DNA of 64,000 nt from contig NC_090968.1 in NCBI RefSeq assembly GCF_040807025.1, positions 5,445,906 to 5,509,905 on the forward strand, given 5' to 3'. Every line of letters starts with the position of its first letter. The first letter of the stretch is position 1. Source of the stretch: Struthio camelus (lineage: Eukaryota > Chordata > Aves > Struthioniformes > Struthionidae). This document shows positions 21,527 through 34,624 of the stretch, piece after piece. Under the pieces are notes generated by a model. That model was not told where the DNA came from, did not search any database, and saw only the letters and a list, made by a program, of their open reading frames with translations. A program made the translations under genes and the position numbers.

Positions 21527-24443
21527 CTACCGGTGCCGGTGCTCCAGCAGGGCCTCGAAGTCCGGGGAACACACCAGTTTGTGCCTCACGTGGCCCAGCA
21601 CGATCATCTCGCCCGTGCGGCTGTCTCCGATGCTGACGGACACCAGCTCCTTCGCAGAGGGGACGAAAAAGGGTTAGGGGGATGAAAAGTGAGCTCCTTC
21701 CTCCCCTCTCCATCACAGAGGTGCTGTGACTAAGGCCGGGGAGCTCCCTGAAAGCTGTCCTTGAGGAGCAGCACAACCCCGACGGTCTCTGCAGGACCCA
21801 CCGCCCCAGTCTGAGCATCGGGGACCCCCAAATCACCTTGCGGGCTACCTCGCGGCGTAGCCACACAAAGCAGGCCCCCGGGGTGACATGCAAGCCTGAC
21901 CCCTTGCCAAGGCCGCCCCAGCTCATACCTGCAGGAAGGAGCAGGGTGTCCCCATGGTCACGTCCAGGGTCACCTTGCCCAGCACCAGCTGCACTTTTCC
22001 TGACTTCCGGATGAGCAGTTTCCCCACCTGCCCCTCCGGCAGGTCGGCCAGGGTGCAGGTGTTCTCCGCCTGCCTCGCCTCCTGCTGAGGGAGGTGCCGG
22101 CGTCACCGCGCTGCCACCCCGCCTGCCGCGGGACCCCTGCGCCCGCCGGCCCCCACCTGACTCTTCTCCTGCTTCACCACGACCACTTGCCCCTCCTCGT
22201 TCTGCAGCTCCGTCTTGATGGGCTTGGTGTCCTGCGTGGGCGGCTGCCCGGGCAGCGTGTCGGGCAGCTGCAGGAAGAGCAGCTCCTCCTCCTGCGACAG
22301 GCTCAGCCGCTGCAGCAGCTCCGCCACCGGGATGTCCCGGGGGTAGCCGGGGGGGCCCTTGGCTTGCGCCGCCTTGGTCGCCGGCAGGGCCTCTTTGGGG
22401 TCCTCGCCGTCACACGGCTCTTCTTTCACTGGCACCGGGGCAAGAAGGTGGGCACGGGGCAGCAGAGGCAGCCCTGCTGCGGGCAGGACAGCCCGGGCAC
22501 TCTGCAGCTCCCCCAGCCCGTCCCAGCTCCCAGCTCGAGCAGCACCCCGGGGACACCCCAGCTGCTACCCGCCGGGAGCCCCACGCGCCCGCAAGCACCT
22601 TTCACCGCCTGCAAGTCCACCTCCATCTTCTCCTCCTTGGGGCCGGAGAGCCAGGGCTGGGCGTCCTCCTGCTCGGCGGCCTCCTCCTTGAAGAGCCAGC
22701 CTGAGTGGGCCAGCGGCAGCTGCACCGGCTTGTTCCGGATGTCGTTCTTCAGGCCGGGGTCGTCGAGGAACTGTGGGGCGAGGAGGTGCCACGTCGGTCA
22801 GCGCTGTCCCGGCGGCCCGGGGACCTCCCACCGCGGCGCCCCGGCACCACTCACGTCGTCCTTCTGCAGCATGCGCAGGATCTGCTTCGTTTCCTCGTCC
22901 GTCTCCCTCTTCTCCTTCTTGATGTTGATGATGTGGGAAGGGCCAAAGTCCGACATGTCCACGGTCTTGTCCCAGGAGCCAGCTGGGGAGAGGCAGCCCC
23001 GGGTGAGGACGTCGCCCCGAGCAGGGGAGAGCTCCGACCCGGTGCGGGACGGCCGTGGGGACCCACCCCCCATCCCCGGCTCTACCTTTCTTCTTCATCA
23101 TTTCAGCAGGGCCCTGCTCAAAGATGGAGTGGGACTGGATGACCTCCGGTCTGCCCCGGCCTCGGCCGTGCCCGTCGCGCTGCCTGTCCCGCTCCCGCTC
23201 CTTCTTCTCCTTCTTGACGGAGACATCCTCGCGGGGCCTGCGGAGAGGTGAGGACGGAGCCCAGCAGCCCCGAGCAGCCATGCGGCCAGCCCCAGCCCTC
23301 CCCAACCCCAAACGTGCGCGCCAAACCTGGCCACCACCAAGCCCCCTCCCGATGGGCCTCCAGAGACCCCCCTGACACGGCACACGCTGCCGGGGCCCGG
23401 CCACAGGCTGCCGCTCCGGCCCCGTCACAGCCTCCCGGCAGCGGGTTTCTCTCTGGAGGTGCCTTTTGCACGCCGGGACCCCGCAGCGCAGGTCCCCAGC
23501 GGCCCATGGTCAAAGCCAGCTGCCTTAACCCAACACCGCCGCACAGGGATCGCTCGCGAGGCCACTCACTCTTCCTTGATCTTCCTGCTAATTATGTTGG
23601 GGGTGAAGGTTTTCTGCAGGCAAGAACAGAGGGACAAGTCACTGCACGAGGAGGCAGCAAAGATAAGCAACAGAAACCAAGCAGGCAGCGCTGCAGGACG
23701 CGGTCCGGGGCTGGGCGAGCGCAGCGGCAGGCGCGCGGGGGGCTGGCGGGGCTCTCGCCGGGTCCCTGCGCAGGGGGACAGTGGCTGGCCCCCAGCCCCA
23801 AACCGCCGCGGGGTCTGGCAGCGACGCCGCCCCGGGGGGGCTGGGCGTGCGCCCGGCGGCGTGCCCGGGAGCGGGAGGCGGGTGCAGAACCAGTCCGGCT
23901 GCATTGCCGCCCGCGACAGCGCAGGCGTTGGCATACCTGCCCCGGTGCGTCCCGCGGAGCCGCGCCAGGGACGCCCTCGCCGCGGCTCAGCCCGGTCTCC
24001 GCGGGCGGACCGGGGGCCCCCCGCCCCGAAAAGGGGGTCTGCGGCGCCAGGCTGCCTCCTCGCGCCCCGCGGGCCTGGCACACGCGCCACGCGGCTGCAG
24101 CACGCGCCCCGGGGCCCTTCAAGCCCCCGCCGTGCAACGGGGCAGGACGCTGCAGGCCCCCCGGGCAGGGACGGGGGTCTGCGCACCCCGGACCGGGGTC
24201 ACCTCCCAGGGGCTGGGTTTGGAGCAGGCCCTGCGCCCCCCTCCCCAAGGGCTCATTCCCCACTGGGACACTCGCCTTCTTCACACCTCCCAGGGTGAGG
24301 TCTCGGGAGCGGATGGAGGGCAGGCGCCCCGGGCTGAGGGGGGCCGGCGGGCGCCTCCCGAGCAGCCCCCGCGCCCCGGGCAGCCCCGGGCGCAGGCTGC
24401 CGGGCGCCCCACCGCCCTCGCCGCCCGAGCTGCCCTCCGCCAT
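21527..24443 (-). CDS. POLR3D: RNA polymerase III subunit D (RPC4/BN51), 8 coding exons, about 403 aa
   Basis: POLR3D is the RPC4/C53-type subunit of nuclear RNA polymerase III; with RPC5 it forms the TFIIF-like heterodimer acting in initiation, termination and reinitiation. Coding exons in transcript order (minus): 24276-24443, 23570-23613, 23086-23237, 22855-22982, 22599-22770, 22157-22428, 21929-22081, 21527-21649; 1212 nt, 403 aa (human 398). The start MAEGSSGGEG follows an acceptor at 24456, so the first coding exon carries only 12 nt of 5'UTR. Family landmarks in order: RLPSIRSRDLTLGGVKK, KTFTPNIISRKIKEE, a charged RERDRQRDGHGRGRGR segment, SHIINIKKEKRETDEE, GWLFKEE, ELLFLQLPDTLPGQPP, then the conserved C-terminus ending LLEHRHR. 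The first coding intron has a GC donor. The acceptor of coding exon 7 is CAGCAG, so one extra Gln is possible by alternative use. Confidence 0.96.
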
Positions 24444-24579
24444 CCCAGCGGTCACCTGCGAGGGGGAAGGGTTGGGGCAGCCGGCCCGCAGCCTCGGCCC
24501 CCCACCTCCGGGGGCTCAGGCACCTGGGTTCCCCCCCTACGCAGCGCTCCAGGGCTCTCTGCACCCATGCACCCTCTCC

Positions 24580-24980
24580 AGGGTGCTCAGCACCCCATCA
24601 TCTCCCCTCCTGGGGTCCATTCACATCCCTCCAACAGGGGCGCTCACCCCCCCTCACATCCCCCAGCCCAGGGTGCTCACCCCCCCGTGCACCCCTTACC
24701 GCAGGGTGCTCACCCCCCCCCCGTGCATCCCCCAGCCATGCCCATCCACCCCCCCCACCCCACGGTGCTTCCACACATGCACCCCCAGCCCTGCCCCCTC
24801 GCACCCCGCTACCTCACGGTGCTCACCCCCTACCCCGTCTGCTCACCCCCCCATGCACCTCTTACCGCAGGGTGCTCACCCCCCCATGCACCCCTCACCC
24901 CAGGGTGCTCAACCCCTGCCAAGAACCCCTTTCCCCAGGGTGCTCACGCCCCTCTGCACCCCCCACGCCCGGGGGCTCAC
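24580..24980. repeat. Degenerate C-rich tandem repeat in POLR3D 5' intron
   Basis: Copies of AGGGTGCTCACCCCCC followed by CATGCACCCCTCACC-like segments recur at irregular 30-60 bp spacing. It sits in the intron between the predicted 5'UTR exon and the first coding exon of POLR3D. Open frames through it are low-complexity Pro/His/Ser-rich strings. Confidence 0.75.
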
Positions 24981-25044
24981 TCCTCCCACGCCCACGGGTA
25001 CCCCCCCGCCGTGCCCTCCCCGCCGCGCCGCCCCGGCCCCTTAC

Positions 25045-25240
25045 CCACCCCGGGCACGGCCGGCGCGCGGCCCCCACTGCGCATGCGTGCCGCGCGGCCC
25101 GGGGTTCCCGGAAGGAGGCCGCTGCCGCCATGTTTGCTGCGGGCCCGCCGAAGCAGTGTCTGGGCGGGGCCGCCATCTTTGAGTAGGGCAGTGCCTGCCC
25201 CCCCCCCCCCACGCGGAAGACGGCGGCGCCATCTTTGTGC
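25045..25240 (-). promoter_or_regulatory. POLR3D: POLR3D promoter with NRF1, ETS and three YY1-like sites; 5'UTR exon
   Basis: Reading leftwards there are YY1-type elements (GCCGCCATnTTT family on plus) at 25226-25236, 25169-25180 and 25124-25134, then an ETS core TTCCCGGAAG (25105-25114) and an NRF1 palindrome TGCGCATGCG (25078-25087). A donor GGGTGG|GTAAGG follows on the minus strand with exon end at 25045. This is a classic TATA-less housekeeping promoter followed by a short non-coding exon that can splice to the acceptor at 24456. Start-site position and exon use are inferred. Confidence 0.6.
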
Positions 25241-25436
25241 CGGGCAGCGCCCGGCCCGTGGGATGGGGAGCACAGGGGCAGTGCGGGGGCAGCCCCTCTC
25301 CCAGTGCTCCCAATGCCCCCCCCCAACCACAGCAGCAGAGCCCCCGGCGTCCTGCCATCCCCGCACCAGCTGTGAGCCCGTGCCCAGAGCAGGGACCTGA
25401 CCCGTTTCCCAGTTGTGTGTTGGGGGGGGTGTCTGA

Positions 25437-25603
25437 GTGTGCATGCACACATGTGTGTATGTGCATGCATGCACACACGCGTGTGTGCACGCACATGCAT
25501 GTGTGTGCATGCGCACACGTGTGTGCACATGCACACACATGCACGTGCACGTGCATGCACACACATGTATGTGCACGTGCATGCACACGCGTGCACACAC
25601 ATG
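25437..25603. repeat. 167-bp perfect alternating purine-pyrimidine tract (TG/CA/CG), Z-DNA-prone
   Basis: Every dinucleotide step from 25437 to 25603 alternates purine and pyrimidine, mixing GT, GC, AT and AC steps. There are many self-complementary segments such as TGCATGCA and GCACGTGC. This is the textbook sequence class for left-handed DNA under negative supercoiling. It lies between the POLR3D promoter (minus) and the PHYHIP first exon (plus). Confidence 0.93.
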
Positions 25604-25899
25604 AGCGGTGGGGTCGGGTGGGAGGCAGCAGGCTCTGCCGCCCACCTCCCTGCAGGCCCAGGGGCCAGGCCTGCCTCCCCCAGGGTGCTGGGCACCCAGC
25701 GCGTCCCTTCTCCCCGCCCCGCGCGCACCCGCAGCCGCCCCCGCGGCCTCGCCTCCCGCTCCCACGGCTGTCCCCGCTCCGCTGGCAGGCAGGCGACGTG
25801 TTTGCTCATCACCTGATGCTTTGCAGCCTGACACCCGATTGGCAGAGCAGGGTTTTTCCCCCCTCTCCTCCATGCTGCTTTGATTTTTTTTTTTTTCCT

Positions 25900-26143
25900 C
25901 CTCTTTAGGGTGTTTGCTATTTCGGAGCTGGCTGGGAGGATCTGAGCAGCAGCAGTTGCAGCAGCAGCCGGAGGCAGGAGGACGAGCATCCGTCGGGAAC
26001 TGCACGAGCCGCCGCGGTCTGTCGCAGCCTGAACCGCCGCTGCGGCCAAGTTCAGTGCCGGCGGCGCAGCCTGCCGTGCCGTGCCGTGCCGTGCCGTGCC
26101 GTGCCAGCTCCCTTCGCCGCCCCGCAGCCCTCCTGCGCAGCAG
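25900..26143 (+). promoter_or_regulatory. PHYHIP: PHYHIP promoter and non-coding first exon (predicted)
   Basis: A strong donor GCAG|GTAAGG ends a CpG-rich segment at 26143 on the plus strand. The coding exon has its own acceptor (CCCGCAG, 28391-28397) 23 nt before the ATG, so an upstream untranslated exon is required. The segment includes CAG-rich sequence (25946-25975) and a (GCCGT)n microsatellite (26073-26105). The transcription start is not located precisely, and other first exons in the 26-28 kb CpG island are possible. Confidence 0.5.
26073..26105. repeat. (GCCGT)n microsatellite
   Basis: About six and a half exact 5-bp units lie inside the predicted PHYHIP 5' untranslated exon. Confidence 0.9.
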
Positions 26144-27889
26144 GTAAGGCCGCTCGCAGGTCAGGCGGCGCCGGGAGCCGGGCGAACGCAGCGCCCTGCA
26201 GCATGCACCGGGCTTCCCCTCCTGCACCTGCCTCTCGCTCCGTCTCGGCCCTGGGGCGAGCGGCTCCGGCGCAGCGCTCCGTCCGCGGACACGGGCGCTC
26301 GGTGATGCGAGGGAGCGCGGCGCACGGGAAACGCGACCTGGCTCCCAAACCGGTGCAGGCAAAGCGAGGGACGAGGGGGCGACGAGCCCTGGCAAGCTGG
26401 GCAGGGCGGCTGCGCTCGGCCGTCCCCGAGGGAATGACCTTCCCCTGTCCGCGGGGGGAAGAGCTGGGGGCCGGCGTGGGGGAGCGCACGGGGTCTGCGG
26501 CGACCGGGCTCTGCAAGGACGTGGGAGCGGGCGCGCGCACAGCCCGGTGCGCGAGCCGGGAGGCGCCCGTCGCGTCTTGCGTGTGCCCGCGCCAGCCGCG
26601 CTGCTCGGTGCCGGGAGCACCCGTGGGCTGGCGTGGGCGCCCGCCGGAGCGCCTGCCCCCGCGCGTCGGCGTGGGCGCCCCAAGCGCGGTGCGCGTGCAG
26701 GCGGACGCGGGGCGGCGGGGCCGGAGGGAGGGAGCGGGGGCTGCGGGCATGCACCCGGAGCGCGTGGGCGGCCGCGCGCACGCGTGTGCATGCGTGAGCA
26801 CCCCCACCACCCTGCACCGTGGGCAGCGGGAGGGGGCCCGAGGCGGGGGGCGGCGGGCGCGTTGGCAGCCTCACGCGGAGCAGCCCCGAGGTCCCACGCT
26901 CCCTGGGGAGCCCCCGGGTTGCCCTGGCACGGATGGGGGGCCAGCACCCCTCTCTGCGGGGCTCACGCAAGCCCTGGGCCGCACGGCCGGGGGGGGGCAG
27001 AGCCGGGGGGCTGCCCTGCTGCATGCGTCCCCTGCTCCGTCCTCCCGGGCGCTGCCGAGGTGCCCCGAGGGCCGGCCCGAGCCTCCTGCGTGCTGGCTGC
27101 TGGAGGGCACCTCTCTGCCCGTGCACGCGCCCGTGCCCGGTGCACCCGTGCGCGCCTTCGCAGGGCTGCTTCTCCCGCCCCAGGCGTAGCCGGGTGCCAA
27201 ACCCCGCTGCAAGAGGGGCAGCGCGGCTGTGACGCGTCCCCCGGGGGGGTTTCGGTCCCTGCCCGTGCGCCCGGGGCCGAGCGGTGCAGGGCGCTGCCCG
27301 GGGTGCGCGGCGCCTCCCCCCGCGCCGCCCGCCCCTGCGCGCGCGGGGGAGCTGCAGGCAAGTCATGACTAAGTTAGCGCGAGCCTGCGACGCGCTCCTC
27401 AGGCGTCTCGCCTGCGTCGGAGCTAAATATGGCTCGGAGCAGCCTGCGGAGCAGCGCCGGGCACCCGCTGCGGCCGCCCCGGAGATCGGAGCGAATCGGG
27501 GCGTGCAAAAACGCCGAGACCCCCCAGCCGGTGCATCGCCGGGGCCTGGGGACCGCGCGTCCCCCAGCGCGCCCGGCCCGCGGCAGAAGCGCTTACGCAC
27601 TCGGCGCAGGTCGGGGCCTGTGCCGGCCCCGCCGGCTCGGCGGCTTCCCGGGGAGGTTCGGGGCGTGGGGACCGGCCCGCTGCCCCGGCCCGGAGCGGAG
27701 GCGCCGCCTCGGGCTCCCGGCGTCGTGTCCTGCCCCGGCTCCCTCGGCCCTCCCGGGGCGACGGGACCCGAGGGATGCGGGAGCGCCGAGGTTTTCCCGC
27801 GCCGGAGCGGGTAAACCCTGCCGCGCTGCTCGGCCAGACCTCGGCAGCGCGGGAAAGACGCGGGCCGCGCCGGCGGCAGCTCTCAATAA

Positions 27890-30839
<2,950 letters not shown>

Positions 30840-32205
30840 GTGCCCGGCGCGGGCAGGGCCGGGTGGGCACCGGGGGAGGGAGAGAGGGAGGGAGGCCCCG
30901 ACCGCGGGCGCTTTTGCGACGGACGCAGCCGGGCAGAGGACAGAGCCGGACGGGCACGGGGGGCCCGTCGAGTGTAAATAGCGGCGTTGCCTGGATCCCT
31001 GCCTGCTCGGGCGAGGACCCCGCGGGATGCTCAGAGCACGGACGCTAAACCAGCAGCGCCCTGGGCCCCGAGAGAGGAAGCCCTCATCTCCCGGACTGGC
31101 TGAGCAGCATCTTCCTCGCTCCTGCCCGCCGTTGGTGCCAGCCCCCGGGGAGCCCCGGGCCCCTTCTCCATGCGCCGAGCTCTGCCCTTCACCGTGCAAC
31201 CGCTGCAGCGATGGGAGCCCCTTCCCCTCCGCCCCTCGCATCTCCCCTTCCCCTCGCTCCAGGGCTCGCCAGCCTCCGGCCTTGCCCGCGCGCCCAGCCG
31301 AAAAGCTCAGCTCCTGGGGAAACCCGCCCCGGCCCCCGCGGCGGCTCCCTGAACGGCACCTGCCGCCGGCCCCGCTCTCGCCCCCGCTCCTCTCGGCTCG
31401 ACCGGCCGCCTCGCCCCCGCGCTGCTCCCCGGGGAGGACGGCGGACGCGGCGGCGAGGCTCCAAGCGCCCCCGGACTGCCTCCCGGCCCCGACAGAAGCA
31501 CAAAGGGACTCCGGGGCCCTGGGCACGGCCGGCGCGTGGCCGCGGCGGGACTCGAACCCCCGGACTTGGACGCAGCCTGGCCACGCTGCTCGGAGCGAGC
31601 CGAGGCGCGGAGCGCCCCGTCGTCCGCGGGGACCCCGAGGTGACTTCCGCCGCCGTCGCCCCGCGCCCGGAGAAATAGGAGCGCGCGTGCGTCGCCGCCG
31701 GCTCGTCGCCGAACCCGCTCGGGCAGGGCCCCTCCGAGCCCTGCTCCCGCCGGCGTCGCTTTCGGGCTGCAGTCGTGCTAGCCTTGTCCGTAGTGGTGTG
31801 CGGGATGCGCCAGCATCCAGATGTGTCGTGCAGCCAGCTGTGCCGTGTTCGCTGTGTGCTCTAGCCGTCGTTGTGCCGTGCGCGCCGCCGGGGCCCCGGC
31901 GCGCCGCAGCGCCTCGCTTGCGACTTCCCCGGCGAGACCCCCGGCCACGGGGCGCCCGGGCGGCGAGCGCGGGGCTGGGGGGACCGAGCCGGCCCCGCGC
32001 GCCCCGTCTCCTCCCGCCGCCCCGCACGAGCGGCAGCGATCGGCAGCATGGCGCTTGCGTGCCGGCCTCCCCGCAGCCTCCCCGCTCGCCCGCGCCAGGC
32101 GGGCGCCGCGTACCCGATGCACGCTGTAACGGTAGAACAGAGCAACCCCGTCCCCGAGCCACCCTGTGCTGTGCTGGCGGTGTATCAATAAACTGTGTGC
32201 AGTCG
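30840..32205 (+). other. PHYHIP: PHYHIP 3' untranslated region and poly(A) signal
   Basis: After the TAG at 30837-30839, about 1.35 kb of GC-rich sequence leads to an AATAAA at 32187-32192. It is followed at once by a GT-rich CTGTGTGC element, so cleavage is predicted near 32205. A tRNA-like segment on the opposite strand (31534-31586) lies inside this UTR. Confidence 0.75.
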
Positions 32206-33558
32206 CCCCAGGCCATGTCGCGCTCATCTTTGCCCCGGGGGTGCCCGCTCCGGCTCGTGGGAGGACGGGGCGGGTGCAAACGCTGGGGCTGGGGCGGCAC
32301 GGAGGCAGGTGCAGGGAGCAAACCCCCCCCGGACGGAGAGCCCTCGCGTGCATCACTCTCCCCTCCAGGGTGTCTCTGCCACCCGGAAACCTCCCCTGGC
32401 CCCAGCCAAGGCAGCGCTCGCCGGGCTGAGACCGACGTGTGCCGGCGATTTCGGAGAGACGCTTTGAAAAGCAGCCCCCCCGCCACGGCTGCGGGACCCC
32501 AAGCGCTGCCGGCCCGCCAGCCGAGCGGCCGCCCGCCCTCCTTCATCCCCCGCAAACCGCGGGCCACAGCTCCCTTTGCAACTCAGGTGAGCGCCGAGGA
32601 GCCGCTACGCAAGAGCCCTCGCGCTGCCGTCGTTCTGTTATCCCATTAGGAACATGGGCAGGAAGCACAGGAAAAAGGAGAGGACACTTGGTGCCTGGTC
32701 CGTCCCTGCCGGCGGGCACATACAGGCCACCGGGTGCAAAGTCCCCTGTCGGCAGGGACGGAGGCTCCTGCCGCCGTGACACCGGTCCCGCTGCACCAGG
32801 CTCGAGGGTGGCCGGGGCGCGCGTGCTGGCCCGCCGCGGGGGTCTATCCGCTCCGGAGGGGTTCGCCTCCGACTGCCTGCGATAACCGGCTCTGCCGGGC
32901 CTGCTGCAGCCAAATATGCGGGGGTGCAGGGACGCTCTGCCAGGCACCAGGGCTTGCACCACCACCCGCGGGGAAACACCCCACTGGCTTCACCGGGAGC
33001 CCGAGGCACGAGGCAAAGCAGAGGGATGCAGGGGACAAGCACCTCTCTTCACACTTACCCGCGGGGCTCAGCGTCTCCCCGGTGCCTGGCAGGCTGAGCT
33101 CCTTAACCAAAAGGACACATGCAACAGGGGGGAAAGCAGGGCTGCGCGGGAGCAGCCAGCTCTCGGCACGGCAGAGCCCGGCACCAAGCACGCAGCGAGC
33201 AAGCGGGAGCTGAGCAATGCTGCCTGCATCCAGGAGAGGGTGCACAGCCGCCCCCCTCCTGGAGGCATGACGAGCATCGCAATTAGCTGATTGCTCTGCT
33301 CCTTCAGCTGCTGCTGCGGATTGACTGAGAGGCCTCGGCTCTGGCGGGGGCGCGTGCATGCCGGGCTGCACCGCCCAGGGCTGCCCAGGGCCCCGAAACG
33401 CAGCGTAAAACCCAGGCCGTGCCGGGGGCTTGCACCGATGTGTAAAGCAGAGCAGCGCCTTCGCGGCTCCCGGCTCCGGCAGATGGCCCGCGCAGGGCCA
33501 CCGGCGCGTGCCAGGGCTGACGACACACTCGAGCCAGTGCAGGATCCGGCCGCCACGG
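32206..33558. other. Intergenic sequence between PHYHIP 3' end and the unknown minus-strand frame
   Basis: No gene was recognised. No clear AATAAA on the minus strand was found that would end the basic-protein frame to the right, so its 3' end is undefined. The sequence is GC-rich and has no evident repeats. Confidence 0.4.
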
Positions 33559-34395
33559 CTAGTCTTTGATTGCGTTTTCCAAATAGATTTCGAGGGACAG
33601 CAGCCAGCTCTGGAGGCTTTCCCACCACCCGGCGCTGCCCGCTTCGCTCTCGCCCTGCTTCTCTTCTCCCTCGGCGCCGGCTCCTTGCTGGCACACGATG
33701 CCCTTGGGGAGAGCCCCCCGCCGCCGGCCGCGGCTCGCTGTCCCCTCCTGCCTGGCCCCGAGCTGCTCCCCGCCGGGTCCCTTCCGTCCGCCGGACGCCT
33801 CCGTCACGTCCCCATCTGCCACCAGCACCGCAGGGCTTGGGCAGGGCGCCCGCGCAGCCCCATCCGCCCCGGCCAGGCACAGGGTCACCGGCACCTCCAG
33901 GAGCAGGGTGACGGGGATGGCTCGCGGCCATGCCTCGCGCCGGGCTCCCTTCCTCTTCCTCCCACGCCGTCCCGGCCGGCTCGTCCTTCTGCTAGGAAAA
34001 GCACCTTTGCGCCGGCGGGAAGCCCTGCGCTTCCCTCCCCGGCAGGCTTTGCCGGGAAGCGTGGGCTCGCTCCCGCTCCCGCTGCTGGACTGGCTGCTGG
34101 AATAACGGCGGAGACCCTCGCGCCCGGCCCGCCCGGCGCTGCCCTTGGCTTTGCCGCGGCGCGGCCGTGGGGCGCCCGCCTCCCCGGGCTGTTGGGCTCT
34201 GCCCCGGGGCCGGGCGGCCGGGCACGGGGCCGGCTTTGCGGGGGGCCGGCGGGGGCTGGCGCCGCGGCCGGCGCCGGGCTGGGCGGCCTTGCGGGAGCTC
34301 TGCAGGATGCACCGGGCCGTGGAGAAGGTGATCTTGCCGGAGAGCTGCCTCGGGGCGCGCGGCGCCTCCAATCCTCTCCTCTCGGCCAGGCTCAT
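33559..34395 (-). CDS. Unrecognised highly basic 278-codon protein, CRE-driven candidate gene
   Basis: I do not recognise this protein. The frame runs uninterrupted from an ATG in good context (GGGCACCATGAGC) at 34395 to a TAG at 33559-33561. It begins MSLAERRGLEAPRAPRQLSG, followed by ITFSTARCILQSS. The middle is Arg/Lys/Ser-rich: a YSSSQSSSGSGSE segment near residues 95-110, then clusters such as GGKRRASRRRKG and RPGRRGRKRKGARRE. A less basic part (AIPVTLLLEVPVTL) follows, and an acidic, Trp-containing end (SLQSWLLSLEIYLENAIKD). Third codon positions are overwhelmingly G or C, especially in the first 100 codons. Two perfect TGACGTCA sites lie 50-80 bp upstream. Basic composition and CREs recall spermatid nuclear proteins, but no homology is claimed. 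It may be single-exon or part of a spliced gene. BMP1's poly(A) signal lies about 250 bp upstream. Confidence 0.5.
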   Translation of the reverse strand: MSLAERRGLEAPRAPRQLSGKITFSTARCILQSSRKAAQPGAGRGASPRRPPAKPAPCPAARPRGRAQQPGEAGAPRPRRGKAKGSAGRAGREGLRRYSSSQSSSGSGSEPTLPGKACRGGKRRASRRRKGAFPSRRTSRPGRRGRKRKGARREAWPRAIPVTLLLEVPVTLCLAGADGAARAPCPSPAVLVADGDVTEASGGRKGPGGEQLGARQEGTASRGRRRGALPKGIVCQQGAGAEGEEKQGESEAGSAGWWESLQSWLLSLEIYLENAIKD

Positions 34396-34443
34396 GGTGC
34401 CCGCCGCCGCCCCGCCGGCCCCATGGCCCCGCCACGGCTCCTG

Positions 34444-34472
34444 TGACGTCACCGCCCGCCGGGATGACGTCA
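34444..34472 (-). promoter_or_regulatory. Twin palindromic CRE sites (TGACGTCA x2)
   Basis: Perfect cAMP-response elements lie at 34444-34451 and 34465-34472. They are 21 bp apart start to start, about two helical turns. They are 49 and 70 bp upstream of the ATG of the unknown basic protein and about 170 bp beyond the BMP1 poly(A) signal. CREB/ATF/CREM factors bind such sites. Confidence 0.75.
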
Positions 34473-34624
34473 GAAGTTTGCTCGCGCCTTCCTCCCGCGG
34501 CGCGGCTTCGCCCCGGGAGCGGGGGGCGCGCGGCGTAGGCGCCGGCAGCAGCCAGGGCGGCGATGCCCCGACTCGCCCGCGGGCACTCGAGAGCAAAGCG
34601 ATCCCAAGCAAAGAGGCCGTCGGC

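Noticed and set aside
23248-25400. Plus-strand frames of 539 and 644 codons
   Set aside because: Antisense to POLR3D exons and its C-rich intronic repeat; low-complexity Pro/Ser/His strings produced by GC bias.
25000-25900. mir-320a, located at the POLR3D promoter in human
   Set aside because: Its mature AAAAGCTGGGTTGAGAGGG sequence or precursor was not found upstream of POLR3D; it appears absent here.
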